64,000 nt of DNA from Flavobacteriaceae bacterium (GTDB taxonomy: Bacteria > Bacteroidota > Bacteroidia > Flavobacteriales > Flavobacteriaceae), in the NCBI GenBank assembly GCA_947457615.1, contig CANGWK010000005.1:42620-106619 (forward strand), written 5' to 3'. Shown in pieces: positions 33,627-43,162 of this stretch (positions are counted from its first letter, which is position 1; each line of letters opens with the position of its first letter). The position numbers and the translations under genes are program-made. The notes beneath the pieces are model-generated. The model saw nothing but the letters and a program-made list of their open reading frames with translations, did not search any database and had not been told where the DNA came from.

Positions 33627-35942
33627 ATGGCAGTAATAAACAATAGTAAAAAAAACAAGCCGTTAAAAGATATGAAATACTACCAAAAGAAATTCTGGAA
33701 AGTCTTTTTTTATAGTCTTGGAGGCCTGCTCTTGTTCTTCTTATTTGCCTCGTGGGGTCTTTTTGGGAAAATGCCTTCTTTTGAAGATTTAGAAAATCCA
33801 AACTCTAATTTAGCTACCGAAATTATATCTTCTGATGGAGTTACTTTAGGTAAATTCTATAATGAAAACAGAACTGCAATTAAATACAAAGATTTGCCGA
33901 AATCTCTTGTAGACGCTCTAGTTTCTACCGAAGATGAACGTTTTTATGAGCATTCCGGTATTGATGCCAGGCGTTCTTTTGGCGCTGCAGCTAAGTTAGG
34001 CTCTAATGGAGGAGCGAGTACTCTAACGCAACAATTAGCTAAAAATTTATTTCATGGAGAAGGATCAAAATTTTTACCTTTTAGAATCATCCAAAAAGCC
34101 AAAGAATGGATTATTGCTATTCGATTAGAACGTCAATATACTAAAAATGAAATTATCGCTTTGTATTTTAATCAAGTAGATTTTGTAAATGGAGCAGTTG
34201 GAATTCGCTCCGCAGCAAAAGTATATTTTAATAAAGAACCACGTGACCTAAAAGTGGAAGAAAGTGCATTGTTAGTAGGAATGTTAACCAATCCCTCCAG
34301 ATTCAATCCCAATCGTTTCGCCGAAAGAGCCATCAAAAGAAGAAATATAGTACTAGGGCAATTGGTTAGAAACAACCATTTAGAAGAAGCAGCTAAAAGC
34401 ATATTAGAGAAAAAACCAATCGTTTTAGACTTCCATCCCGAAAGTCATCTAGACGGGACAGCTACTTATTTTAGAGAATACCTTCGCGATTACATGAAAA
34501 ATTGGGTTAAAGAAAACAAAAAACCTGATGGCGAGGAATATGATATTTATGGTGATGGGCTAAAAATTTATGTAACACTAGATTCTAAAATCCAAGAACA
34601 TGCTGAAGAAGCCGTTTTAGCGCACGTAAAAAACTTACAAAAAGAGTTTTTTATCCAACAAAAAGGAAATAAAAATGCCCCTTTTGTGAATCTTACCGAT
34701 GCTGAAACAGATAAAATTTTCAATCAAGCAATGAAAAGTTCTGAAAGATGGCGCATTCTAAAAGCAGATGATAAAACCGATGAGGAGATTATCGCTTCTT
34801 TTAAAGTAAAAACAAAAATGACTGTTTTCTCTTGGAAAGGAGATCGCGATACCATCATGACACCTCTAGATTCTATTCGTTATTATAAACATTTCTTACA
34901 AGCAGGATTAATGTCTATGGAGCCACAAACTGGACAAATAAAAGCTTGGGTTGGTGGTATAAATTATAAATATTTTCAATACGACCACGTAGGCCAAGGA
35001 GCCCGTCAAGTAGGTTCCACCTTTAAGCCTTTTGTTTACGCAACAGCTATAGAACAATTAAGAATGTCTCCATGCGACACCCTGCTAGACGCACCTTTCA
35101 TGATTCGAAAAGGGCGTCACCACGTAACCGAAGACTGGGAACCAAGAAATTCAGATAATAAATACCGTGGAATGATGACGCTAAAGAGAGCATTAGCCAA
35201 TTCTGTAAATATTATTTCCGCAAAATTAATAGACCGAACTGGTCCTGAAGCTGTTGTTGAACTTGCAAAAAAATTAGGCGTAACCTCCGAGATTCCAGTA
35301 CAACCATCCATAGCACTTGGCGCCGTAGACATAACCGTGCATGACATGGTGGCTGCTTACAGCACCTTTGCCAACCAGGGTGTTTACATAAAACCGCAAT
35401 TTATTTCAAGAATTGAAGATAAAAACGGAGCAGTAGTTTTCGAACCCGCTCCTGAATCCCACGATGTATTAAGTAAAGATGTTTCGTTTGCCGTAATAAA
35501 ATTACTTGAAGGTGTTACCGAAGGTGGCTCTGGTGAGAGATTAAGAACCGAAGGTGGAGGTAGCGGTGATAATCGTTGGACAGGCTATCCATACGTTTTC
35601 AGAAACCCAATTGCAGGAAAAACAGGAACTTCCCAAAACCAATCTGATGGGTGGTTTATAGGTATGGTGCCTAATCTTGTGACTGGAGTTTGGGTAGGGT
35701 GTGAAGATCGTTCGGCACATTTCAAAAGTATCACTTATGGCCAAGGAGCAACAGCAGCATTGCCAATTTGGGGGTATTTTATGAAAAAATGTTATCAAGA
35801 CCCCGACCTCCTAATCTCCAAAGACGAATTCGAAAGACCCGAAAATTTTTCCATAAAAGTAGATTGTTACTCAGCGCCTAAACAAGTTGTTATCGATTCT
35901 ACCACTACTGAGGAACAAAATCCAGATGAATTTGGCCTCTAG
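33627..35942 (+). CDS. Class A penicillin-binding protein 1A
   Basis: The 771-residue bifunctional murein synthase has a short cytoplasmic tail and one membrane helix (about residues 25-50). The GT51 glycosyltransferase domain has STEDERFYEHSGID, GASTLTQQLAKNLF and ALYFNQVDFVNGAVGI. The transpeptidase domain has the SxxK nucleophile in VGSTFKPFVYATA, the SVN triad in ALANSVNIIS, and GKTGTSQNQSDGW. It polymerises and cross-links peptidoglycan in the periplasm. Its operon with gldH and ricT ends here; a repeat element follows. Confidence 0.95.
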   Translation: MAVINNSKKNKPLKDMKYYQKKFWKVFFYSLGGLLLFFLFASWGLFGKMPSFEDLENPNSNLATEIISSDGVTLGKFYNENRTAIKYKDLPKSLVDALVSTEDERFYEHSGIDARRSFGAAAKLGSNGGASTLTQQLAKNLFHGEGSKFLPFRIIQKAKEWIIAIRLERQYTKNEIIALYFNQVDFVNGAVGIRSAAKVYFNKEPRDLKVEESALLVGMLTNPSRFNPNRFAERAIKRRNIVLGQLVRNNHLEEAAKSILEKKPIVLDFHPESHLDGTATYFREYLRDYMKNWVKENKKPDGEEYDIYGDGLKIYVTLDSKIQEHAEEAVLAHVKNLQKEFFIQQKGNKNAPFVNLTDAETDKIFNQAMKSSERWRILKADDKTDEEIIASFKVKTKMTVFSWKGDRDTIMTPLDSIRYYKHFLQAGLMSMEPQTGQIKAWVGGINYKYFQYDHVGQGARQVGSTFKPFVYATAIEQLRMSPCDTLLDAPFMIRKGRHHVTEDWEPRNSDNKYRGMMTLKRALANSVNIISAKLIDRTGPEAVVELAKKLGVTSEIPVQPSIALGAVDITVHDMVAAYSTFANQGVYIKPQFISRIEDKNGAVVFEPAPESHDVLSKDVSFAVIKLLEGVTEGGSGERLRTEGGGSGDNRWTGYPYVFRNPIAGKTGTSQNQSDGWFIGMVPNLVTGVWVGCEDRSAHFKSITYGQGATAALPIWGYFMKKCYQDPDLLISKDEFERPENFSIKVDCYSAPKQVVIDSTTTEEQNPDEFGL

Positions 35943-35950
35943 TTTTTATA

Positions 35951-36027
35951 GAAGCTATTCCTGCTATCCGCTCTATCTTTATCTTTTTAAAGAAAAAAGA
36001 TAAAGGATGCCGCTATTATCAGGGCTA
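35951..36027 (-). repeat. Flavobacterial intergenic repeat, copy B (inverted relative to copy A)
   Basis: The reverse complement begins TAGCCCTGAT and ends GGAATAGCTTC, aligning with 8580-8660. Its centre, CTTTATCTTTT / AAAAAAGATAAAG, forms a hairpin that may end the ricT-gldH-PBP1A transcript. Confidence 0.6.
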
Positions 36028-36091
36028 AGCAATCGGCAAGATTGGGAATCAAATAAACAACATCCAAATAAATAAAACTTCTAGTTTTACT

Positions 36092-36793
36092 ATGATAAAT
36101 AAAAAAGTCAACTCGGTTAAAGAAGCGCTTCAAGGCATTGAAGACAACATGACCATTATGTTAGGAGGATTTGGACTTTGCGGAATTCCCGAAAACAGCA
36201 TCGCCGAATTAGTTAAAAAACAAACCAAAAATCTAACTTGTATTTCTAATAATGCAGGTGTTGATGACTTCGGTCTTGGATTACTTTTACAACAAAAGCA
36301 AATCCAAAAAATGATTTCGTCTTATGTTGGCGAAAATGCCGAATTTGAACGACAAATGCTATCCGGAGAATTAGACGTCGAACTTATCCCGCAGGGTACT
36401 TTAGCCGAACGATGTCGTGCAGCGCAGGCAGGAATACCTGCATTTTTCACCCCAGCAGGATACGGAACCGAAGTTGCCATAGGCAAAGAAGTTCGTGAAT
36501 TTAACGGAAAAATGCACGTAATGGAACATGCTTTTAAAGCCGATTTCTCCATAGTGAAAGCTTGGAAAGGCGACGAAGCAGGAAACCTAATTTTTAAAGG
36601 CACTGCAAGAAACTTCAATCCCTGCATGTGTGGCGCCGCCAAAATCACCATTGCTGAAGTAGAAGAATTAGTTCCCGTAGGAGCATTAGACCCAAATCAA
36701 ATTCACATCCCAGGAATATTAATACAACGTATTTTCCAAGGAGAGAAATTTGAAAAAAGAATAGAACAAAGAACTACTAGACAAAGAGCATAA
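36092..36793 (+). CDS. scoA: 3-oxoacid CoA-transferase subunit A
   Basis: The 233-residue alpha subunit of succinyl-CoA:3-ketoacid CoA transferase has the signature [18 protein letters not shown] near the N-terminus, then [29 protein letters not shown] and [22 protein letters not shown]. It moves CoA between succinate and acetoacetate, allowing use of ketone bodies and ketogenic amino acids. The beta subunit follows after 2 nt, so the two are translationally linked. Confidence 0.93.
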   Translation: MINKKVNSVKEALQGIEDNMTIMLGGFGLCGIPENSIAELVKKQTKNLTCISNNAGVDDFGLGLLLQQKQIQKMISSYVGENAEFERQMLSGELDVELIPQGTLAERCRAAQAGIPAFFTPAGYGTEVAIGKEVREFNGKMHVMEHAFKADFSIVKAWKGDEAGNLIFKGTARNFNPCMCGAAKITIAEVEELVPVGALDPNQIHIPGILIQRIFQGEKFEKRIEQRTTRQRA

Positions 36794-36795
36794 CA

Positions 36796-37455
36796 ATGGC
36801 ATTAGATAAAAACGAAATTGCAAAACGAATTGCCAAAGAAGTAAAAGACGGTTATTACGTAAACCTAGGAATAGGAATTCCAACTTTAGTTGCTAACTAT
36901 GTTCGCACCGATATTTCTGTTGAGTTTCAGAGTGAAAACGGAGTTCTCGGCATGGGTCCATTTCCGTTTGAAGGCGAAGAAGATGCTGACTTAATCAATG
37001 CAGGAAAACAAACAATAACAACCTTGCCAGGCGCAAGTTTTTTTGATTCTGCTTTTAGTTTCGGAATGATACGAGGACAGCATGTAGATTTAACTATTCT
37101 TGGAGCTATGGAAGTATCTGAAAATGGAGACATCGCCAATTGGAAAATCCCAGGGAAAATGGTAAAAGGCATGGGTGGCGCTATGGATTTAGTTGCATCT
37201 GCTGATAACATTATCGTTGCCATGATGCATGTCAACAAAGCAGGAGAAAGTAAAATTCTTAAAAAATGTAGTTTGCCTTTAACAGGTGTTGGCTGCGTAA
37301 AAAAAGTAGTTACCGAATTAGCTGTTCTTGAAATCACTCCCAAAGGATTTAAACTTTTAGAACGTGCGCCAGGAGTTACCGTAGAACACATCATTGCATC
37401 AACCGAAGCCGAACTAATTATCGAAGGAGAAATCCCGGAAATGGTTATTGACTAA
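36796..37455 (+). CDS. scoB: 3-oxoacid CoA-transferase subunit B
   Basis: The 219-residue beta subunit has GYYVNLGIGIPTLVANY, the catalytic glutamate in FQSENGVLGMGP (forms the glutamyl-CoA intermediate), and GGAMDLVASADNIIVAM. Together with ScoA it forms the heteromeric enzyme. The stop codon is directly followed by the stop of a minus-strand gene (37456), with no room for a separate terminator. Confidence 0.94.
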   Translation: MALDKNEIAKRIAKEVKDGYYVNLGIGIPTLVANYVRTDISVEFQSENGVLGMGPFPFEGEEDADLINAGKQTITTLPGASFFDSAFSFGMIRGQHVDLTILGAMEVSENGDIANWKIPGKMVKGMGGAMDLVASADNIIVAMMHVNKAGESKILKKCSLPLTGVGCVKKVVTELAVLEITPKGFKLLERAPGVTVEHIIASTEAELIIEGEIPEMVID

Positions 37456-37854
37456 TTAATCTTTATTTCCTGCTAAATACTCCAAAATAACTGGAGAAGC
37501 ATGTGTAAACGAAGGAGCCTTTTGTGTAATACTTACGGCTCTTTTTTTATTTAATTTATATACCAAATCCATCTCAGTGGTAAATAACAAAGCCGAAAAA
37601 AATGGATTATTTATATAGTTTTTCAATATATCGCGAGTAGCCATAATAGAATGAATTTCTACTAATTCTTCTTCTTGGTACTTGAATTTCAACTCCAATT
37701 TCAAATCCCCTTCTTCCAATATCGGACGAACATAAATGTTTTTTAATTCTGTATTTCCAATGGTTTTTGCCATGGTTAATTTAGCAAAAGTTCCATCCGC
37801 CAAACTACTTTGAACGCTGCTGTAAAATTCATTAAAAGTTTCTGTAAAAGGCAT
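37456..37854 (-). CDS. Small protein like the N-terminal domain of a Bacteroidota SAM methyltransferase
   Basis: The 132-residue protein (MPFTETFNEFYSSVQSSLAD) has no glycine-rich SAM-binding motif. From memory, TFAKLTMAKTIGNTELKNIYV, NNPFFSALLFTTEMDLVYKL and the KKRAVSITQKAPSF segment resemble the N-terminal accessory region of a larger class I SAM-dependent methyltransferase in Bacteroidota. Either this is a stand-alone version of that domain, or the methyltransferase part was lost by deletion next to scoB. The stop abuts the scoB stop. Function unknown. Confidence 0.6.
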   Translation of the reverse strand: MPFTETFNEFYSSVQSSLADGTFAKLTMAKTIGNTELKNIYVRPILEEGDLKLELKFKYQEEELVEIHSIMATRDILKNYINNPFFSALLFTTEMDLVYKLNKKRAVSITQKAPSFTHASPVILEYLAGNKD

Positions 37855-37873
37855 AATTTATGGGTATTGTAAT

Positions 37874-37935
37874 TAACCGCAAATTCGCAAATTTATAATC
37901 CAAATACTTTTAGATAATTTGCGAATTTGCGGTAA
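37874..37935. repeat. Perfect 20-bp inverted repeat between fumarase and the small gene
   Basis: Arms 37874-37893 (core ACCGCAAATTCGCAAATT) and 37916-37935 (core AATTTGCGAATTTGCGGT) with a 22-nt loop lie just past the fumarase stop. A T-rich stretch follows on the plus strand only, so as a fumarase terminator it is imperfect. It is probably another member of the palindromic intergenic repeats. Confidence 0.65.
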
Positions 37936-37943
37936 TTTTATTT

Positions 37944-39545
37944 TTATAAATTGGCAAAGAAATCGTTTCCTTTGTCGTCTGTAATTATAAAGGCCGGGAA
38001 GTTTTTTACGGTGATTTTACGAACTGCTTCCATTCCTAATTCTTCAAAATCTACTACTTCTACCTTCAATATATTATCTTGTGCTAATATTGCAGCAGGA
38101 CCTCCGATTGAACCAAGATAAAACCCTCCATATTTATGGCACGCTTCCATAACCTCTTTTGTGCGGTTTCCTTTAGCAAGCATTATCATACTTCCTCCTG
38201 CTTTTTGGAATTCCTCAACATAAACGTCCATTCTTCCTGCTGTAGTTGGACCAAAACTTCCCGATGGCATTCCGTCTGGAGTTTTAGCAGGACCTGCATA
38301 ATATATTGGATGGTTTTTAAAATATTCAGGCATTGGTTTTCCAGCATCTAAAAGTTCCTTAATTTTTGCATGAGCAATGTCTCTCGCAACAATTAATGTT
38401 CCGTTTAATATCAATCTCGTTTTGATAGGATGTTTAGATAATTCTGCTAAAATTTCTGACATTGGCCGGTTCAAATCAATTTCCACTGCTGGTTCCAAAT
38501 GCGGTGGAATTTCAGGCAAAAACTGTTTAGGATTTACTTCTAATTGCTCTACGAAAACTCCTTCTTTAGTGATTTTTCCTTTAATATTTCTATCCGCAGA
38601 ACATGAAACTCCTAATCCAACCGGACAAGATGCAGCATGCCGTGGCAAACGAATAACGCGTACATCATGGGCAAAATATTTACCGCCAAATTGGGCTCCA
38701 ATAGAACTTTCTTGGCAAATTTTAAAAACGCGCTGTTCCCATTCCAAATCACGAAATGCTTGACCAGCCATATTTCCAGAAGTAGGTAAATAATCGAAAT
38801 AACCAGCAGATGCTTTTTTAACTACAGATAAATTTGCTTCGGCAGAGGTGCCACCAATAACTAAAACCAAGTGGTAAGGTGGGCAAGCCGATGTTCCTAA
38901 ATCTTTAATTCGTTCTCTAACAAATTCCTCCATGGATTTTTCGTTCAACAACGATTTTGTTTTTTGATATAAAAAAGTTTTGTTAGCTGATCCTCCTCCT
39001 TTTGCAAGAAATAAAAATTCATAAGTGCTTCCTTTTTTAGTATAAATATCTATTTGTGCTGGGAGATTAGAACCGGAGTTTTTTTCTTCAAACATCGAAA
39101 TAGGTACAATTTGCGAATACCGAAGATTTTTATCTTGGTAGGTATTGAAAATTCCTTTGGATATATGTTGTGCATCATCTGCACCTGTAAATACATTTTC
39201 TCCTTTTTTGGCCATCACAATTGCTGTTCCCGTATCTTGACAAGATGGCAATTGACCTGCAACCGCAACGGAGGCATTTTGCAATAAATTATAAGCAACA
39301 AATCGGTCGTTGTCACTTGCCTCTGGGTCTTCCAGTATATTTTTTAGCTTTTGTAAATGGGAAGTTCGCAACATAAACGAGACGTCGTTCAATGCTTCTT
39401 GCGCTAATAATTCTAATGCCTTTGGGTCAACTGTTAGAATTTCTCTATCTCCAAATTGTTCCACTTTTACGAAATCTGAAGTGATTTTTCGGTACAGCGT
39501 GTCGTCTTTTAAAATCGGATACGGCTCTTGATATATAAAGTCCAT
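37944..39545 (-). CDS. Fumarate hydratase class I
   Basis: The 533-residue iron-sulfur enzyme converts fumarate to malate in the TCA cycle. The N-terminal alpha-type region has [20 protein letters not shown] (cluster Cys), then [22 protein letters not shown] and [20 protein letters not shown]. The beta-type C-terminal region has [15 protein letters not shown] [37 protein letters not shown] and [13 protein letters not shown]. Single-chain class I length (about 530-550) fits. It is oxygen-sensitive in other bacteria. A promoter cannot be placed with confidence. Confidence 0.94.
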   Translation of the reverse strand: MDFIYQEPYPILKDDTLYRKITSDFVKVEQFGDREILTVDPKALELLAQEALNDVSFMLRTSHLQKLKNILEDPEASDNDRFVAYNLLQNASVAVAGQLPSCQDTGTAIVMAKKGENVFTGADDAQHISKGIFNTYQDKNLRYSQIVPISMFEEKNSGSNLPAQIDIYTKKGSTYEFLFLAKGGGSANKTFLYQKTKSLLNEKSMEEFVRERIKDLGTSACPPYHLVLVIGGTSAEANLSVVKKASAGYFDYLPTSGNMAGQAFRDLEWEQRVFKICQESSIGAQFGGKYFAHDVRVIRLPRHAASCPVGLGVSCSADRNIKGKITKEGVFVEQLEVNPKQFLPEIPPHLEPAVEIDLNRPMSEILAELSKHPIKTRLILNGTLIVARDIAHAKIKELLDAGKPMPEYFKNHPIYYAGPAKTPDGMPSGSFGPTTAGRMDVYVEEFQKAGGSMIMLAKGNRTKEVMEACHKYGGFYLGSIGGPAAILAQDNILKVEVVDFEELGMEAVRKITVKNFPAFIITDDKGNDFFANL

Positions 39546-40241
39546 TTTAAAATATTTTTGATGTGTAAAGTTAAGGAAAGTTAAGAGTAATGAAAGTGTT
39601 TTTATTTCTTTTCTGAAAAGCCGTAAGAAATTAGTATTTGATATAGTATATATTTTCGTTTTAAATTAAATAGTTCTATTATTAATTACTACATTAAAAA
39701 ACATATTTAATCTTTAACTATAACTATTGGGTTTTTAAGTAAGTTAATTTAGCACTAGTCACCCCTATTGGAGAAAGTTGCAAATTTGATGCGGTGATTG
39801 CCTATTCATTTCTCTTAAAATCAATAAATTATTTTTTAAGTAATTATTTTTACTTTTAAAAAAATTAAAAATGATGTTACAACATATCATTAGAAATAGA
39901 CTATAAATTCTTATATTAATCGAAGTCCTATTAAATTAATCAACTACTTATTTATCGAAATAGGATGCCATTTTATCTGAAATTATTTTGTTAAGTAATT
40001 TTTAGATTTCAAAAGGGCACTATTTTACTTAATAGACTACAATATCTAGCAAAATTAATTATATACTAAAAACAAGTTGCATAAAGCATTTCATAAAACA
40101 AAATTTTTATAACCAAAGACGCTAATTACTATTGTCTTTATTTAATGTGTGAATTATGAAATTTTTAATTTATATAATGTAACATCCGAAACGAGTTTAA
40201 TAAGAACTTTGTACCATAATTAATATAAACATTAAACAAAA
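39546..40241. other. Gene-free AT-rich stretch
   Basis: About 700 nt with no credible ORF on either strand. The motif TTAAGTAA occurs several times (near 39735, 39835 and 39990). No tRNA, convincing terminator or repeat element was recognised. It may contain long untranslated leaders or decayed DNA. Confidence 0.5.
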
Positions 40242-40417
40242 ATGAAAAAAATTAATACCAGGTTATTCTTTTGCCACGCTACACATAAAGTTTAGATCTA
40301 GAACTGGCGTTCCTTTAGACCGAGGGACCAATTGACCCACCTCCAGATATTACTCCGATAGACAGTTTTTACTTAATTACTTTTTATTGCCCCATAATTG
40401 GTAGGTTATTATTTTAA
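40242..40417 (+). pseudogene. Remnant of a small exported Flavobacterium protein
   Basis: An ATG at 40242 opens MKKINTRLFFCHATHKV and stops at once. Further on, an ORF fragment at 40325-40417 reads GPIDPPPDITPIDSFYLI and continues hydrophobically. A basic start and a C-terminal PIDPPP...PID-hydrophobic tail resemble the small, signal-peptide-bearing proteins often found next to T9SS genes in flavobacteria. The two parts are in different frames with a stop between, so this copy looks decayed. A real small gene with another layout cannot be excluded. Confidence 0.4.
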
Positions 40418-40508
40418 TAGAAGAACGAATGCCATTCTTCATAATTAAGTAATAAAAATTACTTTCTATTAATCGCAACCCGTTTTCTGTTGCATAATAA
40501 TTTAAAAA

Positions 40509-41474
40509 ATGAAACTATTAAAAAAAAATACATTCATTCAAAAAAATAAAAATAGCTTAGCAGTTTTCTTCATTTTTTTATTTTTCGGATTCAATTTGCT
40601 TCAAGCGCAAGTTCAAAATAACGGAATCCTTTATATCAAAGACGCTGGATTGTTATATATTAAATCTGTCAACTTCAATTTTGGAGCTGGCTCTTCTACC
40701 AAAACTTCAACAACTGCTTCTACCTTCGGAAAACTAATTTTCGATTCTTCAGCTACCTATAGTGGAGCTGCATCTGGAGCAACGCAATTTGTAGATGGTT
40801 ATGCAAGCACTATCAGTAGTTCCTATTTTATTTTGCCTACAGGACAAACTACAACTTATGCGCCGATAGGAATTACGAACGCTGCTGTTATTAGCGGAGT
40901 AAGTGCAACATATACCAATATTGATTTGTCAAGTGGCGCTATGGCATCTTCAATTGCCACCCTCCCTACAAATTTGGGTATTTGGCAAGTCTCGGGAGAT
41001 AATGCTAAATTAACCTTAATTTGGAGTAGCGATATAAGTGCATTATCAAATACTATTACTGATTTAACTATTGCTGGTTTTAATACTTCAATTAATAAAT
41101 GGGAAGCAATAACTTCAGCAATTCCAACTGGATCCCTAAATTCAGGGACTATTCAAACTTCAAGTGATGTCGTATTTGGTTCTACTTATAGTGGCTATAC
41201 TCTGGCAAAGCACCAACAAGAACCTTTAGGGAATTCTGATTTTGGTGCTAGTGCCATTTTTGCAACTATTAATAATGAAACTCTAAAGATTTCTGCAAGT
41301 TTGCCTATTGCCGATGTGACAATTTATGACCTTACCGGAAGGCTTGTAACTAGTTTAACTAGTGAAAACCAAACGCAAGTTAACGACTCTTTTCTTTTTA
41401 GCAAGGGGGTTTATATAGTTAAAATAAAAATGAGCAACGGCTTAACCTTAAGTCAAAAACTAATTAATAACTAA
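40509..41474 (+). CDS. T9SS-exported protein with C-terminal sorting domain
   Basis: The 321-residue product has a signal peptide (hydrophobic segment FFIFLFFGFNLLQAQ, about residues 20-34) and a Ser/Thr/Ala-rich beta-solenoid-like body. The last ~75 residues form a T9SS type A sorting domain (TLKISASLPIADVTIYDLTGRL to LSQKLINN). The centre, FILPTGQTTTYAPIGITN, recurs in flavobacterial surface proteins of unknown role. It is followed 82 nt later by another secreted-protein gene in the same direction. Confidence 0.8.
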   Translation: MKLLKKNTFIQKNKNSLAVFFIFLFFGFNLLQAQVQNNGILYIKDAGLLYIKSVNFNFGAGSSTKTSTTASTFGKLIFDSSATYSGAASGATQFVDGYASTISSSYFILPTGQTTTYAPIGITNAAVISGVSATYTNIDLSSGAMASSIATLPTNLGIWQVSGDNAKLTLIWSSDISALSNTITDLTIAGFNTSINKWEAITSAIPTGSLNSGTIQTSSDVVFGSTYSGYTLAKHQQEPLGNSDFGASAIFATINNETLKISASLPIADVTIYDLTGRLVTSLTSENQTQVNDSFLFSKGVYIVKIKMSNGLTLSQKLINN

Positions 41475-41555
41475 TTAAATATACAATAAAGAAAAATTAA
41501 TCGATTTGAAATTAAAACTCAACGATTATCAGTAACCAAATTAAACAATTATCCT

Positions 41556-42440
41556 ATGAAAAAATTACTCTTTTCCGCAGCACTTCTAGTTAGTGCATTT
41601 TCTTTCTCGCAAGTGGGGGTTGGAACAACAACTCCAGATGCATCTGCACAATTAGATGTAACAAGCACTGACAAAGGCTTATTGCCGCCAAGAATGACGA
41701 TGGTACAAATGAACAACATTGTAAACCCAGCCAATGGATTAATTGTCTACTGTTCTGATTGCGCACCAATAGGTATACATACTTATGTTTCGCCTTCTTG
41801 GTCGGCGATTTACTCCGGCTCTGTAAATATGTCAACTCTTTTTTCAGAGGCTAACGAGATGGTTACAGAAATTAATATCGAAAACGAAATAGCAGCTGGC
41901 GCTGGATCAAGTATTTTTGCTGATGGGGCTCCTGGTGTTCGAGACTATAATGAAAAGAGATTAAAGTATACAAACTTAACGGGAACATCACCTAATAAAA
42001 TTAATTGGTATTTCTTTGCGCCGAGTTCTAATTTAAGTGTGTCACAGTTAAAATCCATCTACTATATAGCTTCAAAAACGGGTAAACGTGCTCCTTATAT
42101 TTTTATCTATACGAAGCCTACAGGAACTGGAGATTTAGCTTCGTGGTATAAGTCAAGGTTTACTTATGAAAGAGCTTCTTCGACTTTCGAACTTGGTTTT
42201 AATCAATTCTATGCTATTTTAAAATCTGATGTAGAATATGGTCTAAAAGGCTTAGTTTTAAATAAAAACTTCGGAGGTCAAGATCAAGTTACAGGAAATG
42301 AATTAAACGAAAATATACTTTACATAGGAATAGGTACTGACAGCGCGGCCCAACCCGGTGACTATAATTTTTCTTTACAGGAAATAGGTATTGAAAAGTT
42401 TTCAGGTTCAAGAGAAATATTTAAATTCACTACAAAGTAG
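41556..42440 (+). CDS. Secreted protein with QVGVGTTTPDASAQLDV start
   Basis: The 294-residue product has a signal peptide (residues 1-18, SAFSFS). The mature N-terminus QVGVGTTTPDASAQLDVTST, then KGLLPPRMTMVQMNNI, is a well-known motif of Bacteroidota surface proteins, sometimes seen in tail-fibre-like proteins. The C-terminal ~190 residues (from NMSTLFSEANEM) look like a separate beta-rich domain I do not recognise. No T9SS sorting domain is present. Function is unknown; surface or extracellular location is likely. Confidence 0.7.
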   Translation: MKKLLFSAALLVSAFSFSQVGVGTTTPDASAQLDVTSTDKGLLPPRMTMVQMNNIVNPANGLIVYCSDCAPIGIHTYVSPSWSAIYSGSVNMSTLFSEANEMVTEINIENEIAAGAGSSIFADGAPGVRDYNEKRLKYTNLTGTSPNKINWYFFAPSSNLSVSQLKSIYYIASKTGKRAPYIFIYTKPTGTGDLASWYKSRFTYERASSTFELGFNQFYAILKSDVEYGLKGLVLNKNFGGQDQVTGNELNENILYIGIGTDSAAQPGDYNFSLQEIGIEKFSGSREIFKFTTK

Positions 42441-42630
42441 ACTCTAACTTTGTTACAGAAAGTATGAATAATTGTGATGTTCCAATACAATGCCGTGCTA
42501 TCAAGAAGTAAAATAAACAAATTTTTAATGAGTATTGCCAAGATTTATAATTCTTTGACTTTACTTTTTTATGCAGAGATTTTAAAATAATATATATCTT
42601 TCAAAATTAATAATTCGATCGATTAATATT

Positions 42631-42658
42631 AAAAAAACCGCTTCCATTTGGAAGCGGT
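42631..42658 (-). terminator. mscL terminator
   Basis: Arms ACCGCTTCC (42637-42645) and GGAAGCGGT (42650-42658) with a 4-nt loop; the plus-strand A-run before them is the U-tract of a minus-strand terminator, 30 nt past the mscL stop. Confidence 0.88.
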
Positions 42659-42687
42659 CTCTAGTAGGTTTTATGGTAGAAATTTTA

Positions 42688-43086
42688 TTACTTTTTTAAT
42701 AAATCTCTAATTTGGGTAAGCAATTCTTCTTGAGATAATCCTGCTGGAGCAACAGCCGCAACTGGTTTTTTCATTTTGTTGTAGGATTTAACGATGAGAA
42801 ACATCACAAATCCAACCACTAATAAACTAATAATAGTGTTAATCCATTTACCAAGGGCAATAACATTTGCGGGAACTACTGTGCCATCGCCTTTCTTAGT
42901 AGCTTCATCTAGCGTGTAAGCAATAGATGAAAAATCCATTCCGCCAGAAAAATGGCCCACAACCGGCATGATAATGTCACCAACAAATCCAACGACCACC
43001 GCGCCAATTGCCCCGGCCATAATAACAGCGACTGCAAATTCTACTACATTGCCCGTCATGATAAAATTCTTGAATTCTTTTAACAT
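42688..43086 (-). CDS. mscL: Large-conductance mechanosensitive channel
   Basis: The 132-residue inner-membrane channel begins MLKEFKNFIMTGNVVEFAVAVIMAGAIG-like sequence with the N-terminal amphipathic helix and the pore-lining TM1 (GAIGAVVVGFVGDIIMPV). A periplasmic loop, TM2 (WINTIISLLVVGFVMFLIV) and a C-terminal helix bundle (LSQEELLTQIRDLLKK) follow. It opens on sudden osmotic downshift. Length is standard, and it is monocistronic. Confidence 0.95.
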   Translation of the reverse strand: MLKEFKNFIMTGNVVEFAVAVIMAGAIGAVVVGFVGDIIMPVVGHFSGGMDFSSIAYTLDEATKKGDGTVVPANVIALGKWINTIISLLVVGFVMFLIVKSYNKMKKPVAAVAPAGLSQEELLTQIRDLLKK

Positions 43087-43162
43087 AATTCTTTTTTTAT
43101 TTGGTTAATACTACTTGTTTCTCAAATGTAAAAAAAATTAGGTCAATAAAAAAAATTTACAA

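Noticed and set aside
36927..37394. Minus-strand ORF of 155 codons opposite scoB
   Set aside because: It is a shadow of a clear scoB frame; it has no recognisable motifs and its composition mirrors the sense codons.
42468..42515. 15-codon ORF MNNCDVPIQCRAIKK after the secreted-protein gene
   Set aside because: Too short, with no promoter, conserved context or family; chance is the best explanation.
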